Origin: Bdellovibrionota bacterium
GTDB lineage: Bacteria; Bdellovibrionota; Bdellovibrionia; Bdellovibrionales; JAEYZS01
NCBI GenBank assembly: GCA_040386775.1
Contig: JAZKEU010000011.1
Span: 45,374-109,373 of the forward strand
Direction of reading: 5' to 3'
DNA: 64,000 nt
Below, in pieces: positions 18,147 to 27,275 of the stretch. Each line of letters starts with the position of its first letter. Position 1 is the first letter of the stretch. The position numbers and the translations under genes were made by a program. The notes under the pieces were generated by a model. The model did no database searches, had not been told where the DNA came from, and saw only the letters and a program-made list of their open reading frames with translations.

Positions 18147-19556
18147 TCACTCATCGTCCGCAGCTTCTTCGTCACCTGGAGCACTTAACCCATACTTATC
18201 ACATCGATATCTCATCGATCTAAACGTAATTCCAAGGAGCTTCGAGGCTTTTTTCTTTACGCCGTTCGCCTTGTGAATGGCCTTTACCAATAATTCTTTT
18301 TCCATTTGGCCGATGATTTTTTCTAACTCAATACCTTCATCGCTGATTTCGATCTCGTAGCTGGATGCTAATTTTCTTCCTGATGGTGTGTTCACAAATG
18401 GTGGCAAGCTCTCGGGCAAGATCGTTGAACCTGCTTCTAGAGCAACCGTTCTCTCAATGATGTTTTCTAATTCTCTTACGTTACCTGGGTAATCGTATTT
18501 TTTTAAAACCTTCATTGCCTCATCTGAAATTCCGCTCACCGGTTTTCCAAAACGTGTCGAGTACTTTTGCAAGAAGTGCTTTGCGAGCAACGTAACGTCA
18601 TCCGTTCTCTCTCTCAAAGGAGGTACGCGGAGTAAAATAACATTCAATCTATAATAAAGATCTTCTCTGAAGGCGCCGATTTTGATCATGTCCTCTAAAT
18701 CTCTATTTGTCGCGGCGATGATTCTCACCTCGATCTTTTGATCATCAGTAGCCCCCACACGTCTGATCACTCTTTCCTGAATCGCTCTCAAAAGTTTTAC
18801 CTGAATGGTCAGCGGCAACTCACCCACCTCATCCAAGAACAGCGTTCCACCATCGGCAACTTCAAATAAACCTACCTTATCTTGAATCGCTCCCGTGAAG
18901 GATCCTTTTTTGTGACCGAACATTTCGGATTCCATTAAGTTCTCAGGTATCGCTCCGCAGTTGATCGTCACAAAAGGTTTGTTCTTCAGTGGACCGTTCA
19001 CGTGAATGGCCTTGGCGACCATCTCTTTACCCGTACCACTTTCCCCCGTGATCAAAACGTTTGTTGGAGTTTGTGATACACGCTTGATCAATTCATAGAT
19101 GTGATGCATTTTTTCGGAATTCCCTACCAAACTCTGGAAGGAATATTCTTTCTGCATTTCTTTTTTTAAAGTTCTGTTTTCTACCTCTAAGTTTTTAGAT
19201 CTTAGAGCGTTACTAATAACAATTCTAACTTCATCAATTTTGAAGGGCTTTGTGATGTAGTCATAGGCTCCGAGCTTCATCGCCTCAACAGCGCTCTCTG
19301 TAGTTCCGAAAGCCGTGATGATCATGAATACGAGGTCAGGATAGTTGTCCTTTACGTGCTTCAGTAATTCCATCCCTGTCACATTGGGCATTTGCATATC
19401 TGAAATGACCATGTCGAAGGATTTCTTTTTTAGAAGCTCAATTGCTTTTGCTCCGTCCTCTGCAGTAGTTACTTCATAGCCTTCTTTCTTGAGCATGATC
19501 TCAAGAAATTCTCTTATAGACTCTTCGTCATCTACTGCTAATATTCTAGGTTTCAT
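18147..19556 (-). CDS. pilR: Sigma-54-dependent response regulator PilR
   Basis: A 469-residue NtrC-type regulator. The receiver domain (1-120) has the phosphoacceptor D53 in VISDMQMP. The AAA+ domain has Walker A GESGTGKE, the sigma-54 contact loop GSFTGA (the usual GAFTGA with Ser at position 2) and LFLDEVGELP. The C-terminus has a Fis-type helix-turn-helix (KKKASKLLGITFRSMRYRC), typical of PilR. It lies 47 bases after pilS and probably activates pilA with sigma-54 in response to PilS. The acidic tail DEEAADDE is unusual but short. Confidence 0.93.
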   Translation of the reverse strand: MKPRILAVDDEESIREFLEIMLKKEGYEVTTAEDGAKAIELLKKKSFDMVISDMQMPNVTGMELLKHVKDNYPDLVFMIITAFGTTESAVEAMKLGAYDYITKPFKIDEVRIVISNALRSKNLEVENRTLKKEMQKEYSFQSLVGNSEKMHHIYELIKRVSQTPTNVLITGESGTGKEMVAKAIHVNGPLKNKPFVTINCGAIPENLMESEMFGHKKGSFTGAIQDKVGLFEVADGGTLFLDEVGELPLTIQVKLLRAIQERVIRRVGATDDQKIEVRIIAATNRDLEDMIKIGAFREDLYYRLNVILLRVPPLRERTDDVTLLAKHFLQKYSTRFGKPVSGISDEAMKVLKKYDYPGNVRELENIIERTVALEAGSTILPESLPPFVNTPSGRKLASSYEIEISDEGIELEKIIGQMEKELLVKAIHKANGVKKKASKLLGITFRSMRYRCDKYGLSAPGDEEAADDE

Positions 19557-19603
19557 ATCTATGACTCCCGTGCTTCAAATTTGGTAGCGATTTCTCGCTA
19601 CAG

Positions 19604-21160
19604 CTAAAGTTTAAATCTTATAATAAATTCTGTTCCGCCGTCATTTCCGTTTTGGCTCACTTTGGATTCTACATCCACTTGCGCATTGTGAGATTCTAAA
19701 ATCTTATGCACAATCGCCAAACCCAATCCTGTTCCTCTGGGTTTTGTTGTAAAGAATGGCTCAAACATTTTTATTCGAATCTTTTCTTCCATCCCTACGC
19801 CGTTGTCTTTTATTCTCACCTCAATAAAATTTTCTTTCAATTCCACTGATACCTTAAGTTGTGGAGATTCTACTTTTTCCATCGCGTGACAAGCGTTTAT
19901 CATTATATTTAAAAACACTTGTTTTAGTTTGTCACGATTAGCTTGAATGGGCTTTGTAGATTGAATGTTAAGGTCTAGTAGAGGCGTCACTATGGCCTTA
20001 TTCAGCTGCAAGAGTTCTAAGCAATCCTTCACAAGCTTCGAAATATCGACCTTATCGTCCATAGGAAGGTTGGGTCTCACGAACTCTAAAAATTCTGAGA
20101 TCAGGTTATTGAGGCGATCCGTTTCTTTTAAAGTAATGGCGATAAGCTTTTTTTGTTCATCGTCGATCTGTTCAAAACTCGTAGCGAGCAATTGTACACT
20201 GCCGCTCATGCTTGCTAAAGGATTTCTGATCTCATGAGCGATACCCGCTGCCAATTGGCCGACGGCTGCTAATTTTTCTTGGTTCTTTAGGCGGTCTTCG
20301 ATTTTTCTTCTTTCAGTGACGTCTTGGATGAGAAGCAAGTAACCCGCCTCTAACTCTGCCAAATTTAATCTTGAAATTAGAATCTCCAAGTGCCTTCGGT
20401 CATCACCGATATCGTATTGGATTTCTTTTGTGATCACTTGTTTTTTTGAAAGATCCTCTTTCAATGAATGCAGATCCACCACGGAATGAATATCAAACTT
20501 TGTATCTATGCTTTTACCTAATATATCGTGGCCCAAGATATCCTTGAGGGCTTGGTTGGATTGAATCACCGTAAAGTTTTGATCTAAAGTCATTAAACCT
20601 GTTTTTATATTGTCCACAATCAAGTTATTGATATTTTTTAACTCTTTAAGATCTTTTTCTTTAGCCTTCAATTGCGTCGCTAAACCACCACTTAGCAAGG
20701 CCACCACAAAGAACGCCAAGTTGTTCATCAGAAACATAAAAATTTTAGAATTACTTCCCATAGATGTGTCTACAAACAACACCGCACTAAATAAGAACGC
20801 GCAGAACACAGAAATAGTAAGGGCGCCTCTCAATTGGAAAGACAAAGCCGTTATAAAAATTAAATATAAATAGAAAAATAAATAAAGAGAATTTTGTAAA
20901 CTGGTTTTATAAAGAATCAAAGAAATGATCACCGCATCGAGTGGGAGCAGAACCCTGAGGGCCTTCTCATTTAGTTTTTCCTTGTCCACTCCGATGTATA
21001 AAAAAATCGCACTCACCATAAGAGCCAAAGACAACAAACAATAAAGTGGTATTAAAAAATCAAAATTAATAAATAACGGATATCTCAGTTGGTAAATAAC
21101 CGTGAATACCAAAAGGAAAAAGTACAATGCTAATCTTGAAAGTTGAGGCAAGCTAATCAT
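19604..21160 (-). CDS. pilS: Sensor histidine kinase PilS
   Basis: A 518-residue kinase. About six hydrophobic helices cover residues 10-165, as in PilS, followed by a PAS domain (about 180-285), a dimerisation/phosphoacceptor helix with H309 in [18 protein letters not shown] and an ATPase domain with [10 protein letters not shown] (N box), IKDNGVGM and [13 protein letters not shown]. It would sense a membrane signal, classically the pilin pool, and phosphorylate PilR. Its ATG overlaps the pilC stop (TAATG), so it belongs to the pilB-pilT-pilC-pilS-pilR unit. Confidence 0.92.
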   Translation of the reverse strand: MISLPQLSRLALYFFLLVFTVIYQLRYPLFINFDFLIPLYCLLSLALMVSAIFLYIGVDKEKLNEKALRVLLPLDAVIISLILYKTSLQNSLYLFFYLYLIFITALSFQLRGALTISVFCAFLFSAVLFVDTSMGSNSKIFMFLMNNLAFFVVALLSGGLATQLKAKEKDLKELKNINNLIVDNIKTGLMTLDQNFTVIQSNQALKDILGHDILGKSIDTKFDIHSVVDLHSLKEDLSKKQVITKEIQYDIGDDRRHLEILISRLNLAELEAGYLLLIQDVTERRKIEDRLKNQEKLAAVGQLAAGIAHEIRNPLASMSGSVQLLATSFEQIDDEQKKLIAITLKETDRLNNLISEFLEFVRPNLPMDDKVDISKLVKDCLELLQLNKAIVTPLLDLNIQSTKPIQANRDKLKQVFLNIMINACHAMEKVESPQLKVSVELKENFIEVRIKDNGVGMEEKIRIKMFEPFFTTKPRGTGLGLAIVHKILESHNAQVDVESKVSQNGNDGGTEFIIRFKL

Positions 21161-22377
21161 TATGCCCCCGCCGCGCCAGCAAGATTGAAGATCGGAAGAT
21201 ACATCGCAACCACGATGACCGCGATGATACCACCAAGCACAACCATCATGACTGGCTCAATCATACTTGTTAAAGCCGTTACCGCATAATCCACTTCTTC
21301 CTCGTAGAAATCTGCAATCTTACCCAGCATTGTATCGAGGGCACCGGTTTGCTCTCCCACACCAATCATTTGCACCATCATATCCGGAACAAAAGGATCT
21401 TGAGCTAGAGGAATAACAATACTTTTACCTTGGGCAATAACTTCTTTGGCTCTCAAGAATGTGGCTTCAAGAACGGCATTGCCCACAACTTTTGCGGAAA
21501 TATCCAAACCATCCAAAATAGGAACACCACAAGAAATCATTGTAGAAAAAGTTCTGGTAAATCTAGCAATGGCATTTTTTTGGATAAGAGAACCTACCAG
21601 TGGCATGCGAATAAAAATCGCATCACAAGTTGCGCGTCCCTTTTCCGAGCGATAATAAACAAAGAAAGAATAAATTGTTCCAAACAACGTACCAAAAACG
21701 AGATACCAGTAATCCACCAAAAAGTGACTGAGGTTTACGACCTGTTGAGTAAGCCATGGAATGTCTTGGCCAGAACTTTTAAATAATTCTTCAAATTTAG
21801 GAATAACAAACGCTAAAATCACATAAATCACCAGCGCAGCGACGCCCAAAATCCCTGCTGGATAAAAAAGAGCTCCCGTGACCTTACCTCTAATTTTTAT
21901 TGATTTTTCAATGTAGGCTGCAAGTCTTTCTAAAATAACATCAAGAGAACCGGATTCTTCGCCGGCTTTGAGTAAGTTCACGTAAAGCTTATCGAATATT
22001 CTCGAATGCTGAGCTATGGAATCTCCAAGTTTTTTACCACCTTCGATGTCTTCTTTGATTTTTTTTAAGCTGGCTCCCAAATAAACATTGCTCGTGGAAT
22101 TGGATAGAATTTCTAAGCTCTGAACAATGGGAATCCCGGAGTTGACCAGCGTAGCAAATTGTCTGGTAAAAATTTGAAGGTCCTTGCCGCTCACTCTGGT
22201 TTTTAGATTATCTAATCCACTAAAGTAATTTTTTTTACTGTTTGCCATGCTCATCTTGGTAGGAATCAGACGTTGAGCTCTTAACTTAATACGTGCTTCT
22301 GTATCGGAGGCTGCTTCGATTGAGCCTCTCGTAATTCTGCCATCTACAGATTTTGCCTGATACACGTATTTTGGCAC
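21160..22377 (-). CDS. pilC: Type IV pilus inner-membrane platform protein PilC
   Basis: A 405-residue member of the GspF/PilC family with the two repeated cytoplasmic four-helix domains (around residues 65-190 and 270-395, each with FTRQFATLVNSGIP- or FTRTFSTMISCGVP-like motifs) and three transmembrane helices (about 165-190, 215-240 and 375-400). It forms the platform that couples the PilB and PilT motors to pilin assembly and removal. Length is normal. It lies 18 bases after pilT. Confidence 0.97.
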   Translation of the reverse strand: MPKYVYQAKSVDGRITRGSIEAASDTEARIKLRAQRLIPTKMSMANSKKNYFSGLDNLKTRVSGKDLQIFTRQFATLVNSGIPIVQSLEILSNSTSNVYLGASLKKIKEDIEGGKKLGDSIAQHSRIFDKLYVNLLKAGEESGSLDVILERLAAYIEKSIKIRGKVTGALFYPAGILGVAALVIYVILAFVIPKFEELFKSSGQDIPWLTQQVVNLSHFLVDYWYLVFGTLFGTIYSFFVYYRSEKGRATCDAIFIRMPLVGSLIQKNAIARFTRTFSTMISCGVPILDGLDISAKVVGNAVLEATFLRAKEVIAQGKSIVIPLAQDPFVPDMMVQMIGVGEQTGALDTMLGKIADFYEEEVDYAVTALTSMIEPVMMVVLGGIIAVIVVAMYLPIFNLAGAAGA

Positions 22378-22395
22378 TGAACCTTCCTAAAGAGC

Positions 22396-23463
22396 CTATA
22401 GCCCAGCTTTTCTTAGCATGTTGTTTAAGTCATCAGGATCAGGACTCGCTTCAAATCCCACTTTCATATCAATTTTACGACGAATCATTAAATTCATCAG
22501 ACATTGATTCATGGTAATCATGCCGGAGGTTGCTTGCCCCACTTGCATCATCCCGTGAAGTTGATAATACTTCCCTTCACGAATCAAAGCTTTAATACCG
22601 GAAGTTGGAATCAATAATTCATAAGCCAAAACCAATTTTCCATCTAGGCCCGGAAGCAATTGCTGACTGAGAATACATTGCAAGACGGAACTCAATTGGT
22701 TCAGCGTGATTTCTCTTCGGCCTTCATCAAACATCGCCACGATACGACTGATGGTATCGGGCGCAGAATTCGTATGAAGAGTCGCAAACACCAAGTGACC
22801 CGTCTCTGAAACCTTCAACGCCATCTCGGCAGTTTCTCGATCTCTCATCTCACCCACTAGACAGTAATCAGGATCTTGACGAAGAACATACTTCATAGCG
22901 GTTTCAAAATTTTCTGTATCCAAACCCACTTCTCTTTGGTTTACGATACACTTTTTGTGATTGTGAACATATTCGATAGGATCTTCGATGGTGACAATGT
23001 GCGATTGTTTTTCTTCGTTCACTTTATCCAGAAGTGATGCAATCGTTGTCGACTTACCAGAACCTGTTGCGCCCGTAACCAAAATCAATCCGTTTGCCTT
23101 ATTGGTAATCTCTTGAATGATATTGGGTAATCCTAGCTTTGAGAAATGCGGAATCTCCTCTGGAATTCTTCTCACCGCAGCCGAAACCACACCACGCTGT
23201 CTAAAAACGTTCACACGGAAACGGCCCAGTCCCGTCACACCAAAACCAAAATCCACTTCGTTTCTATTTTCGAATAACTTTCTATGTTTTTCAGTCATCA
23301 GCGAGAGACAAATGTTACTCGCTTGCTGTGGAGTTAATGGCTCTGAAGATCTCTGAAATAAATTTCCATTGATTCTCACCATCGGAGGCGAACCTGCCAC
23401 AATGTGCAAGTCTGTTGCGTTGTCTTTTACGACCATTTCCAATAGTTCTTTTATGCTCTTCAT
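22396..23463 (-). CDS. pilT: Pilus retraction ATPase PilT
   Basis: A 355-residue PilT. The ATG at 23463 (MKSIKELLEMVVKDNATDLH) is preferred to an upstream in-frame TTG because it matches the family's N-terminus. It has the Walker A GATGSGKST, the Asp box TIEDPIEYVH, Walker B CLVGEMRDRETAEMAL, the His box HLVFATLHTN and the AIRNLIRE-like C-terminal region (here GIKALIREGKYYQL). It powers pilus retraction. It lies 54 bases after pilB. Confidence 0.96.
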   Translation of the reverse strand: MKSIKELLEMVVKDNATDLHIVAGSPPMVRINGNLFQRSSEPLTPQQASNICLSLMTEKHRKLFENRNEVDFGFGVTGLGRFRVNVFRQRGVVSAAVRRIPEEIPHFSKLGLPNIIQEITNKANGLILVTGATGSGKSTTIASLLDKVNEEKQSHIVTIEDPIEYVHNHKKCIVNQREVGLDTENFETAMKYVLRQDPDYCLVGEMRDRETAEMALKVSETGHLVFATLHTNSAPDTISRIVAMFDEGRREITLNQLSSVLQCILSQQLLPGLDGKLVLAYELLIPTSGIKALIREGKYYQLHGMMQVGQATSGMITMNQCLMNLMIRRKIDMKVGFEASPDPDDLNNMLRKAGL

Positions 23464-23517
23464 GTTAGCTCTACTTCTGGGCGCCTTGTGGACGCCACTG
23501 CTGTTCAAGTTTTCCGT

Positions 23518-25209
23518 TTAGTCCTTGGCAGTTACTCCCAAGACCTCATCAATTGTTGTAATTCCAGCTTTAACTTTATTCAGTGCGGCTCTCCTCAATG
23601 ATTTCATTCCGTTTCTAATGGCGCATTCTTTTAAAAGTAACGGATCTACTTTTTTGAAGATTAAAGATTTTAATTCATCATTGAATTGCAAAATTTCATA
23701 GATCGAAATACGACCCGAGTAACCGGTTTCGTTACAGCGCTCGCATCCATCACCCTTCATCACTTGGAAAGTTCCAAGCTCGTCCTCTCTGAATCCCATA
23801 TCCAAAAGTGCTTGGTTATCGACGTGAATTGAATTTTTGCAATACGTACAAATCTTTTTCACGAGTCTTTGTGCAACGACAAGATTCACCGCCGATGTGA
23901 CCAGAAAAGGTTCGATTCCCATATTGATCAAACGGTTGATGGTAGCAGGAGCATCGTTGGTGTGTAGAGTGCTGACCACCAAGTGACCCGTAAGCGCGGC
24001 CTTGAAGGCTATCTCTGCTGTTTCGTAGTCACGAATCTCCCCCACCATAATGATATCCGGGTCTTGACGAAGGAAAGATCTCAATGTGGTTGCAAATGTT
24101 AAATCAATATCTTTGTTCATTTGAACTTGGTTGATACCTTCCAAGTTGAATTCCACCGGGTCTTCGGCTGTAGAAATATTTACGTCCGGTTGATTCAATT
24201 CGGCAAGAGCAGAATAAATTGTTGTGGTCTTACCTGAACCCGTTGGACCCGTGATCAAAAGAATTCCGTTGGGTTGGTAAAGTGCTTTTTGGAATTTGAC
24301 CAAATCATCATCCTCAAATCCTAATTTTTTAAGATCGAGCTGAAGGTTGGATTTATCTAAAATCCTCATCACCACTTTTTCACCGAAGAGTGTAGGTAGA
24401 ATGCTCACCCGAAAATCGACTTCTTTATTGTCTTTAGTTTTGATTTTTAAACGACCATCTTGCGGACGTCTTTTTTCCGAAATATCAAGCTTACTCATCA
24501 CCTTGATACGAGAAGCAATCGCACCGGCCATCCCTGACGGTGGTTGGATTTGCTCATAGAGAGATCCATCGATTCTCATTCTGACTCTGAAGTTTTTTTC
24601 GTAAGGTTCAATGTGAATATCTGAGGCTTTTCTTTTTACGGCTTCGGCTAAAATTACGTTTACAAATTTCACAACCGGAGACTCATCCGCATCCCCGTCG
24701 ATAATTACGGATTTTGTTCCCACTTCGATATCTACCGAAGTTGTTTCTTTTTCCATGTCGGTCATGATGGATTCAAATTTTGTTTTTGAACTGTAATACC
24801 GATCGATGGCCAATTCAATAGAGTGCTCTGGTGCAACCACTGCTGTGATTTTGCATCTAGTGATATGGAATAAGTCGTCTTTGATGTACACGTTGCTAGG
24901 ATCTGCCATGGCCAATACGAGAGTGTCTCCAGATTTGTTTACCGGAATGACTTTGTATTTTTCGCAAATCTTTTTTGGAACAAGTTTAATGGCGTCGGGA
25001 TCAATTTGGAATGCATCAAGATCAACAGAAGGAATGTTGTACTGTCTCGCCAAAAAATCTGCGAGCTGTTTGTCATCGATGTATCCAAGCTTAACCAGTG
25101 AAGACGAAAGTCTTCCGCCGTTACTCTTTTGTTCTTTCTTAGCTTTTTCCAATTGATCGATGCCGATCAAATTTTCATTAACTAAAAGTTCACCAAGTCC
25201 CTTTGCCAA
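23518..25209 (-). CDS. pilB: Pilus extension ATPase PilB
   Basis: A 563-residue PilB/GspE-type ATPase. The likely start is the TTG at 25209, which gives MAKGLGELLVNENLI, the usual N-terminus; another TTG lies five codons earlier. Residues about 1-150 are the MshEN/GspE N-domain, and the motor has GPTGSGKTTTIYSA, the Asp box STAEDPVEFNLEGI, IIMVGEIRDYETAEIA and HLVVSTLHTNDAPATI. A zinc site (CTYC and CERC) is present. It drives pilin polymerisation and is the first gene of the pilus operon. Confidence 0.94.
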   Translation of the reverse strand: MAKGLGELLVNENLIGIDQLEKAKKEQKSNGGRLSSSLVKLGYIDDKQLADFLARQYNIPSVDLDAFQIDPDAIKLVPKKICEKYKVIPVNKSGDTLVLAMADPSNVYIKDDLFHITRCKITAVVAPEHSIELAIDRYYSSKTKFESIMTDMEKETTSVDIEVGTKSVIIDGDADESPVVKFVNVILAEAVKRKASDIHIEPYEKNFRVRMRIDGSLYEQIQPPSGMAGAIASRIKVMSKLDISEKRRPQDGRLKIKTKDNKEVDFRVSILPTLFGEKVVMRILDKSNLQLDLKKLGFEDDDLVKFQKALYQPNGILLITGPTGSGKTTTIYSALAELNQPDVNISTAEDPVEFNLEGINQVQMNKDIDLTFATTLRSFLRQDPDIIMVGEIRDYETAEIAFKAALTGHLVVSTLHTNDAPATINRLINMGIEPFLVTSAVNLVVAQRLVKKICTYCKNSIHVDNQALLDMGFREDELGTFQVMKGDGCERCNETGYSGRISIYEILQFNDELKSLIFKKVDPLLLKECAIRNGMKSLRRAALNKVKAGITTIDEVLGVTAKD

Positions 25210-25347
25210 GTGTCCCCCACCCAATTCTCTAAAGACCTAAAAAGTTATCTTTTTTGGGTCATATCAATAGATTACAGTGGTGTGACGATTTTTGTAACTA
25301 GGCTGACGTCCAGATTGTATATATAGAGAGCCGGAATTTTTTTTGGG

Positions 25348-26238
25348 TTACATTTGGAATTCATCGAGAATGGTTTGAATTTTATTTTTGTCATATGCGA
25401 CTTGATCCAAATTGGTTTTCAAAAGCTGCTTGTACTCATCAAAATCAGTCTTTAGTCCAGTCACCTTAAGTACCCAATTCAGATCATAAAAGCCAAAGGC
25501 CTCATAACCGCGCACGACTCTCGCCCCAATGTCTTGCGCGATTCTCAAGAACGGAGTCTCTGGCGGCACATCAACGAGGTCGATAACCAAGCCACCTTTT
25601 TTTAAAAAATTAAAATAGTAAATTTCATTCGGAAAATCTTCAGAGTCCAAAACCGAAAAAGTATTGATCACCAGTCCGTGGGTTCCCGGAAGGATAGTTA
25701 CATCTACTCTTTTGGTGTATTCAAATTGAACATTATAAAAAATTTCCTTAAAATCTTTGATTAAATTTAGCGCACTTTCATCATCCTTGCTGGTGATGTT
25801 GATTTTTGAGAATCCAAGTTTTATCAAAGCTGCAATGGAGGCTCTCGCCAAACCACAAGTCCCTATAACAAAACCTTTATCCATGACATCGAGATTTTTT
25901 ACGGTGTGAGTGAGGAATTCAAAAAGAGAATCTCTAAACAAAATTTCTGGCCAGTAGCCTTTTTTTTCATCAAACATAAGACTGTCGACGGCTTTTAGAT
26001 TTTCTAATTCTCTTAGATTATTTTTAATATTCAAAGAAACTTGATCAATATTTTTCGGATGAAACCTTATGGAGAGTTTTTGAGCTGTGGCCTCCGCGAT
26101 TTTTTCTTTGAGGTTAGCATCTGTGGCCTCGATAAAAGTGAATTGATTTTGAATTCCTTTAGAATTGAGATATTGGCTCAAAACTTCCAACCTTGGAGTT
26201 TTTAAAGGACCAATTTCACACCATTTCAATTCTTCCAT
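25348..26238 (-). CDS. Shikimate dehydrogenase-fold protein, probably not a true AroE
   Basis: A 296-residue protein with the outline of AroE: an N-terminal domain (1-120) and a nucleotide-binding domain with VIGTCGLARASIAAL (AroE: GAGGAA), TILPGTHGLVINTFSVLD (AroE: LINATPxGM) and a C-terminal ARVVRGYEAFGFYDLNWVLKVTG that parallels the family's end. The NTD motif with the catalytic Asp is replaced (KKGYWPEILFRDSLFEFL), and no clear PHK lysine is seen, so dehydrogenase activity is doubtful. GGGGAAAAG precedes the ATG. It lies between pilB and ribF; function unknown. Confidence 0.6.
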   Translation of the reverse strand: MEELKWCEIGPLKTPRLEVLSQYLNSKGIQNQFTFIEATDANLKEKIAEATAQKLSIRFHPKNIDQVSLNIKNNLRELENLKAVDSLMFDEKKGYWPEILFRDSLFEFLTHTVKNLDVMDKGFVIGTCGLARASIAALIKLGFSKINITSKDDESALNLIKDFKEIFYNVQFEYTKRVDVTILPGTHGLVINTFSVLDSEDFPNEIYYFNFLKKGGLVIDLVDVPPETPFLRIAQDIGARVVRGYEAFGFYDLNWVLKVTGLKTDFDEYKQLLKTNLDQVAYDKNKIQTILDEFQM

Positions 26239-26267
26239 CTTTTCCCCTTTTTAGGTGCGCTGTCGCT

Positions 26268-27215
26268 TTAGCAATTCATTGGTTCTAAGAAATCTAATGT
26301 TGTTGCTATATCGTGTTTGATTTGTGCCTTGAGTGCATCAATGTTTGGAAATTTGATTTCTGCACGGATGAATTGTTCAAAATAAATTTCGATCTCTTCA
26401 CCATAAATATCTTTGTTGAAATTCAGGATATGAGTTTCAACTTTTAAAGGTCTATTTTTCCCATCACTGTCCACAAAAGTAGGATTGTAGCCCACGTTCG
26501 TCACTGACTTATAGATTTCACCTCTCACACTTGTGTAGGTCGCATAAACTCCAGCCTTTGGAAAGACTTCGGCCTTCGTAGATAAATTTGCCGTTGGAAA
26601 TCCCAGGAGTCTCCCTCTCTGATCTCCTTTTTCCACTAATCCTGAAACATAAAAAGATCTGCCTAACATTTTGCGAGCCACATCGACATGACCTTCTTTG
26701 ATCGACTTTCTAATTTCTGAACTCGAAATAACAAGGCCATCCATTTTGACTGGATGAACAATTTCCAAATCCAGTCCATGCATCTCACAGAGTCTTTCTA
26801 AGATCGAAAGTGTTCCCTGTCTATTTGCACCAAAAGCAAAATCATATCCCACCACCAAGGCAATTGGTGAAAGAGGTTTAATGATATAATCGCTTAAAAA
26901 TTTTTCTGGTGTGAGTTGCGAAAGATCTCTAGAAAAAGGTTCCAATATCAAAAGGTTCACGCCCATTTTTGCGAGTTCCCTTTCTTGATCTTTGTGCTCA
27001 AAAAGTTGCACGTGGTGGAGTTCGGGTCTAAGAATTCTGCGCGGATGAGGATTGAAAGTTACGACTACAGATTGCGCTTTCAACTCACGCGCTTTACTCG
27101 TGGCCTTTGAAATAATTTCACGATGGCCAAAATGAAGCCCATCAAAATTCCCAATGGTAACGACTGACTTGGTAACCTGTGCCTTAAGCCTTGCAATTCC
27201 GTGTGCGACTTCCAT
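26268..27215 (-). CDS. ribF: Bifunctional riboflavin kinase/FAD synthetase RibF
   Basis: A 315-residue RibF. The N-terminal FMN adenylyltransferase domain has TIGNFDGLHFGHREI (HxGH nucleotidyl-transfer motif) and ISSSEIRKSI. The C-terminal flavokinase domain (about 185-310) has GRLLGFPTANL and the YNPTF motif. It makes FMN from riboflavin and then FAD. Length is normal. It is divergent from the CHASE2 kinase with a 60-base gap. Confidence 0.96.
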   Translation of the reverse strand: MEVAHGIARLKAQVTKSVVTIGNFDGLHFGHREIISKATSKARELKAQSVVVTFNPHPRRILRPELHHVQLFEHKDQERELAKMGVNLLILEPFSRDLSQLTPEKFLSDYIIKPLSPIALVVGYDFAFGANRQGTLSILERLCEMHGLDLEIVHPVKMDGLVISSSEIRKSIKEGHVDVARKMLGRSFYVSGLVEKGDQRGRLLGFPTANLSTKAEVFPKAGVYATYTSVRGEIYKSVTNVGYNPTFVDSDGKNRPLKVETHILNFNKDIYGEEIEIYFEQFIRAEIKFPNIDALKAQIKHDIATTLDFLEPMNC

Positions 27216-27275
27216 AAAACTCCATTGATAGAACCATTGATTTAAATCATATAAGATAGTATATCATTACGCCTA

